From: Nonomuraea sp. SYSU D8015
GTDB lineage: Bacteria > Actinomycetota > Actinomycetes > Streptosporangiales > Streptosporangiaceae
Reading direction: 5' to 3'
Length of the DNA stretch: 64,000 nt
NCBI RefSeq assembly: GCF_008065375.1
Contig: NZ_VJYI01000011.1
Span: forward strand, 124,001-188,000
Positions 60,362 through 64,000 of this stretch are shown here, one piece after another. The position numbers and the translations under genes are program-made. A model generated the notes under the pieces. That model worked only from the letters and a program-made list of their open reading frames with translations. It was not told where the DNA came from and did no database searches. Each line of letters opens with the position of its first letter. The first letter of the stretch is position 1.

Positions 60362-61195
60362 TCACGAATCTCCTGGGACGGCTTCGCCGAAGAAGTCCAG
60401 CAGCACCGCCGCGACCTGGCCGGGAGCCTCCACAGGGCCACCGTGGCCCAGGCCGGGCAGCTCAACGGACCGGGATCCGGCGATGACGGAGGCCAGGAGC
60501 CGGGCCCCTGCCCGATACTCCTCCTCGACTTTCGATCCCACCATGACCAGCGTCCGCGCGCCAGTATCCCGGTAGCGCCCCGGGGTGTAGGCCAGCCGCT
60601 CGACCTCGTGATACTCCGCCGCGAACGTCGGCGTCAGCGCGACCATGTCGCGGCCGTCCTGAGTCCAGGTCAGCGCGCTGACGGCGAATCTGACGAAGGG
60701 CAGCGGCATGCGGCTGACGGAGCCGAGTCCCTCCAGCCCCTTGAGCATGATCGACAGGGCGAGCTGGTGCCGCCCCTCGGCCATGGCGTGCTCGAAGTCG
60801 GGATACCACGGATCGGGGACCGGCTCCGCGGTGGACACCGGCGCCTCGTAGACGGCCAGCTTGTCCAGCGGGTATCGCAGGGCTGTCTCCAACGCGACCA
60901 GGCCGCCGGAGCTGAAGCCGAACACCGCCGCGGCCCGCTCGGCGTCGAGGACGGCGATGATGTCCTCAGCCTCCTTGGCGAAACTGTAGTCCTCGCCCTG
61001 CGGCCCGCTGCCGGGCCGGCCCCGGCGGTTGACGGTGTGGACGGTGTAGGAGCCGGACAGTTTCCCGGCCAGTCCGGACAGGGAACGGGCGGCCTGCAGG
61101 CTGCCAGGCACCAGGACCAGGGCGGGTCCCTCGCCGACGCGCTCCGCGGTGATGGTGGTGCCGTCCGCGGACGTGTACGTGCGCTGCTCGGTCAT
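60362..61195 (-). CDS. alpha/beta hydrolase
   Basis: 277 residues. The oxyanion region is LVLVPGSLQAARSLSGL, the nucleophile elbow is Ser in AVFGFSSGGLVALETAL, and the candidate acid and His are in TLVMVGSK and ELPGLGHGGPVEAPGQV. It has no signal peptide. In the cluster it could be an editing or type II thioesterase-like enzyme or a tailoring esterase. It starts 18 bases after the permease stop and ends 9 bases before the Cys-less KASIII-like gene, so all are on one transcript. Confidence 0.88.
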   Translation of the reverse strand: MTEQRTYTSADGTTITAERVGEGPALVLVPGSLQAARSLSGLAGKLSGSYTVHTVNRRGRPGSGPQGEDYSFAKEAEDIIAVLDAERAAAVFGFSSGGLVALETALRYPLDKLAVYEAPVSTAEPVPDPWYPDFEHAMAEGRHQLALSIMLKGLEGLGSVSRMPLPFVRFAVSALTWTQDGRDMVALTPTFAAEYHEVERLAYTPGRYRDTGARTLVMVGSKVEEEYRAGARLLASVIAGSRSVELPGLGHGGPVEAPGQVAAVLLDFFGEAVPGDS

Positions 61196-61213
61196 GGCCC
61201 TCCAGGAGTGTGT

Positions 61214-62371
61214 TCAGCGGGTGATCGCACGTCGCTGTGCCCACACCCCCAGAGGCAGAAGCACCAGGGCGAAAGCCGTCAGCACGCCGAGCTGAGGCAG
61301 GATGTCGCCGATCCCGCCGCCGTGCCGGACGAGCGTCACGAAGCCCTCGTAACCCCAGGCGTGGGGGGTGAAGTGCGCGACGGTCCACATCACTCCGCTA
61401 AACGACTCCAGCGGCACCATCGTTCCGCCGACGGCGGCCAGGCCGAGCCCGAGGATGGCCGACAGCGAGACGACCGGCCCGACCGTGCGGAAGAACGAGG
61501 CGAGCAGCATCGCGGCGCCCGCCCCGATCGCGGAGAAGACCGTGAGGAGCGCCGCCGCGCCTAACGGGTCGCCCCACTCGACCTGGAAGAGCAGCGCCGA
61601 GCCCAGCATGATGAGCAGCCCCTGGAACAGGGCGATGACCAGACGGCCTGCGGTCTCGCCCAGGACGATGGCCCTGGCCGTGGTCGGGGTCGAGTACATG
61701 CGTGCCGACACTCCCGACAGGCGCGTCTCGACGAGTCCGATGGCGGCGGTCATCGAGGTGAGGAAGGTGTAGAGGAGCAGCAACGGCGGCGCGGCCAGGT
61801 TGAACTGGCTGAAGCCCTCGGGGAAGACCGTGCGCCCGATGGTGCTGACCTTCACCTCGACGCCGGGAAGCCTGGCCGCTTCGGCCCGCCGCAGCCCGTC
61901 GTCGAACGACGTGACGTCCTCGGCCGCGGCGAACCCGGCGGCGTACAGCAGCGCGGCCTCCTTCGGCACCGTCGAACGTACCCAGCTGCCGACGTCCAGC
62001 GCCTGCCAGTCATCGGGCCTGACCAGGTAGCGGACCTGGACCTGGCGCCCCGCGCGCAGGTCGGCGTCGTAAGAGCCGGGAATCATGACCCCGGCCTGGG
62101 CCTGGCCGCGTTCGACCGCGGTGCGCAGGTCCTCCTCGCTGCCCATGGGGACGACTTCGATGTCGTCGCGGGTACCGAGCGCGGCCGACAGCCGCTGTGC
62201 CAGGGGGCCGCTGTCAGCGCCGACCACGCCCAGCCGATGTTGCTGCCCGCCGCCGAACAGCAGGCCCATCATGAAGATCATCAGGAACGGGACGACGATC
62301 ACGAAGAAGATGTTCGACCGGTCGCGGAAGAGCCGCCGCAGGTTGAGCAGGGCGATCGCGAGGATCTTCAC
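61214..62371 (-). CDS. ABC-2 type exporter permease, subunit 2
   Basis: 385 residues from a GTG whose codon overlaps the previous stop (GTGA at 62368-62371). TM1 NIFFVIVVPFLMIFMMGLLF is followed by a large extracytoplasmic domain (about 45-200) and five membrane segments, the ABC2_membrane_3 layout. With its paralogue it forms a heterodimeric exporter of the DrrB/LnrMN kind, likely for self-resistance or export of the cluster product. Confidence 0.9.
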   Translation of the reverse strand: MKILAIALLNLRRLFRDRSNIFFVIVVPFLMIFMMGLLFGGGQQHRLGVVGADSGPLAQRLSAALGTRDDIEVVPMGSEEDLRTAVERGQAQAGVMIPGSYDADLRAGRQVQVRYLVRPDDWQALDVGSWVRSTVPKEAALLYAAGFAAAEDVTSFDDGLRRAEAARLPGVEVKVSTIGRTVFPEGFSQFNLAAPPLLLLYTFLTSMTAAIGLVETRLSGVSARMYSTPTTARAIVLGETAGRLVIALFQGLLIMLGSALLFQVEWGDPLGAAALLTVFSAIGAGAAMLLASFFRTVGPVVSLSAILGLGLAAVGGTMVPLESFSGVMWTVAHFTPHAWGYEGFVTLVRHGGGIGDILPQLGVLTAFALVLLPLGVWAQRRAITR

Positions 62372-63525
62372 CAATGGAGCATCCTTCCCAGGCGGTGCAG
62401 CGCGAGCGCGCCACCCGTGACGGCGAAACCAAGCAGCATGAGCACCGGCACCACGACGACGGCCAGAGACCCGCCGGCCAGGTCGCCGAGACCTTGGAGG
62501 AACCAGTGGTGCGGCGTCAGCACGCTCACGAACGACAGCGCTTCGAGCTGGGCGATCGGGAACAGGGCGCCGCCGAACAGACCGAGCACCATCGCGATCA
62601 CCGACAACCGGTTCGACGCCTGCTCGGTGGTGCGCGCGAACGTCGCCACCGCCGCAGTGACCCCGGTGGCGGCCAGCACAGCCGCCACGGCCAGCGCGGC
62701 CACGCCGAGCGGGTTGCCCCAGTCGGCGCCCAGGGCCAGCGTGGAAACGGTGATCAGGATGACCATGCTGAGCACGCCGACCAGGACCCCCCCGAGCGAC
62801 TTGCCGAGCAGGATGGCCCGCCGGGTGATGGGCGCGACCAGCAGCCTGGCCAGCGTGCCCTCACGGCGTTCGTCGAAGATGCTGGTCACGCTCATCATCG
62901 TGACGAAGAACAGGAAGAACATCGCCATGCCGGCGGAGTAGTAGGTGGTGCTGTCGAGTTGCCTGCGCTGCGTTGCGGAGTCCTCGGCCAGCTCCAGCGG
63001 ACGTGGCGCCGCGGCGGCCCGCTCGATCAGCTCCCGGTCGGTGGCTTGCCCGCCTGCCACGGTCACGGCGAGCTGGACCATGCGCCGCTCGTTGGCATAA
63101 CCCTGCGCGATCTCGCGGGCGACCTGCACGGCCACCGCCGAGTCCGCGCCGCCGACGATCTCGAGAGCGGTGGGACGGCCCTGCTGCATCGCGGCCGAGA
63201 ACCCCGCCGGGATCACGAAGACGGCGTCCACCGCCTTGTCCCCCACGAGACGCCTGCCCTCCTCCGCGCCGGCCACGGGCCGGATCGTCACGTCGCCAGC
63301 GGCGCGTAACGGCTCCAGCACCTGCGTCACGAACTCCTGGGCCACCGTGCCCCGGTCGAGGTCGGCCACGGCGTACCGGGCCTCCAGCCGGCGCTCGCCG
63401 CCTCCGAGCATCAGGTTGAACAGGAAGGCCAGGCCCAGCGGCAGGACCACGCCGAAGACGAGCAGCGTGCTGTCCCGGGTCCGCTGCCGCAGATCCTTCG
63501 CCAGAATGATCAGGCTTTGCCGCAC
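62368..63525 (-). CDS. ABC-2 type exporter permease, subunit 1
   Basis: 385 residues from GTG 63525, same layout as the next gene: N-terminal segment STLLVFGVVLPLGLAFLFNL, an extracytoplasmic domain (about 45-195) and five membrane helices (YYSAGMAMFFLFFVTMMSVT, GVLVGVLSMVILITVSTLAL and others). The conserved FDERREGTLARLLVAPITRR loop contacts the ATPase. It lies 6 bases after the ATPase stop. Confidence 0.9.
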   Translation of the reverse strand: MRQSLIILAKDLRQRTRDSTLLVFGVVLPLGLAFLFNLMLGGGERRLEARYAVADLDRGTVAQEFVTQVLEPLRAAGDVTIRPVAGAEEGRRLVGDKAVDAVFVIPAGFSAAMQQGRPTALEIVGGADSAVAVQVAREIAQGYANERRMVQLAVTVAGGQATDRELIERAAAAPRPLELAEDSATQRRQLDSTTYYSAGMAMFFLFFVTMMSVTSIFDERREGTLARLLVAPITRRAILLGKSLGGVLVGVLSMVILITVSTLALGADWGNPLGVAALAVAAVLAATGVTAAVATFARTTEQASNRLSVIAMVLGLFGGALFPIAQLEALSFVSVLTPHHWFLQGLGDLAGGSLAVVVVPVLMLLGFAVTGGALALHRLGRMLHW

Positions 63526-63531
63526 GATGTC

Positions 63532-64000
63532 TCAGTCCCTCAGCGCTTTGCCGGTCAGGTGCAGGAATACCGACTCCAGGTCGGGTTCGTGCACCTGTAC
63601 CGTGCGGACCTGCACACCTGAACCGGCCACCGTCTCCAGGATCAGCGGCAGCAGGGCCCTGGCGTCGGAGACGAGGACCTCGATCTGGCCCTCGCCGGAG
63701 CTGACCTGCTTGAGCTGCGAAAGCTCGGCCAGATCCCGGACGGCTCGCGCCAGGTCCCCGTCGGCCTGCAGCGTGACGCGGTCGGTCTCGCCGACGAGGC
63801 CGACGAGTTCGCGCCGGGTCCCCTCGACCCGGAGCCGGCCCTGGTCGATGATGCCCACCCGGTCGCAGAGGCGCTCGGCCTCCTCCATGTAGTGGGTGGT
63901 GTAGAGCACCGCCACGCCTTCGTCGGCCAGCCTCTCCACGCTCTCCAGGATGGCGTTGCGGCTCTGCGGGTCGACGCCCGCCGTGGGCTCGTCCAGGACG
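63532..64000 (-). CDS. ABC exporter ATPase, C-terminal part (cut by window edge)
   Basis: An open frame enters from the right edge. It begins in the Walker B region (VLDEPTAGVDPQSRNAIL) and includes the H-loop VAVLYTTHYMEEAERLCDRV and a C-terminal regulatory domain ending VFLHLTGKALRD. The P-loop and signature lie outside the window. It is of the DrrA/CcmA type, partner of the two ABC-2 permeases. Confidence 0.92.
   Translation of the reverse strand, partial: VLDEPTAGVDPQSRNAILESVERLADEGVAVLYTTHYMEEAERLCDRVGIIDQGRLRVEGTRRELVGLVGETDRVTLQADGDLARAVRDLAELSQLKQVSSGEGQIEVLVSDARALLPLILETVAGSGVQVRTVQVHEPDLESVFLHLTGKALRD

Overview
The window is uniformly high-GC DNA with strong third-position G/C bias, frequent GTG/TTG starts and 4-bp ATGA/GTGA gene overlaps. 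Together with an HrdB/SigB-like sigma factor, a WS/DGAT acyltransferase, LmbU-family and ECF42-type regulators and a large secreted glycoside-hydrolase complement, this points to a soil actinomycete. A member of the Streptosporangiaceae (for example Nonomuraea) is plausible, but this is inference and no marker gene settles it.

Region 1 (1-22018) is plant-polysaccharide use. A minus-strand operon (substrate-binding lipoprotein, two ABC permeases, GH127 beta-L-arabinofuranosidase cut by the left edge) sits beside a LacI regulator and, on the plus strand, a very large secreted LamG/GH39-like/CBM enzyme. The operon and the enzyme gene carry the same 14-bp operator. A second large secreted (alpha/alpha)6 hydrolase, a second LacI regulator and a GH3-GH42 operon follow. 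Embedded between them are a membrane-anchored NB-ARC STAND ATPase with 14 WD40 repeats and a broken phosphotransferase gene.

Region 2 (22200-51000) is mostly housekeeping and stress functions: KatG, an adenosine deaminase-like enzyme with an altered active site, a methyltransferase, an HrdB/SigB-like sigma factor, a WS/DGAT, a class V aminotransferase, a tyrosine recombinase, a TetR/acetolactate-synthase pair facing a HelD-type helicase across twin TetR operators, an ECF42 sigma factor with two DGPF/YCII genes, a MacB-like export operon facing a two-component system, NUDIX, PlsC and a penicillin-binding protein. Several gene remnants lie here (25382-25618, 31475-31774, 50160-50839).

Region 3 (51104-64000, running off the right edge) is the most interesting. 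A GntR repressor and a DUF1648 membrane protein are transcribed away from an overlapping sdpC-sdpA-sdpB-lmbU operon. This has the parts of the Bacillus SDP cannibalism system (toxin precursor, two maturation proteins, DUF1648 immunity-type protein, repressor), but the SdpC-like protein lacks cysteine and the hydrophobic toxin segment. It adjoins a small biosynthetic cluster: an acyl carrier protein, two KASIII-like proteins (one without the catalytic Cys), two GT1 glycosyltransferases, an alpha/beta hydrolase and an ABC-2 exporter. An LmbU regulator at the junction suggests common control. The working picture is an antimicrobial peptide and/or acylated glycoside locus with its own immunity and export.
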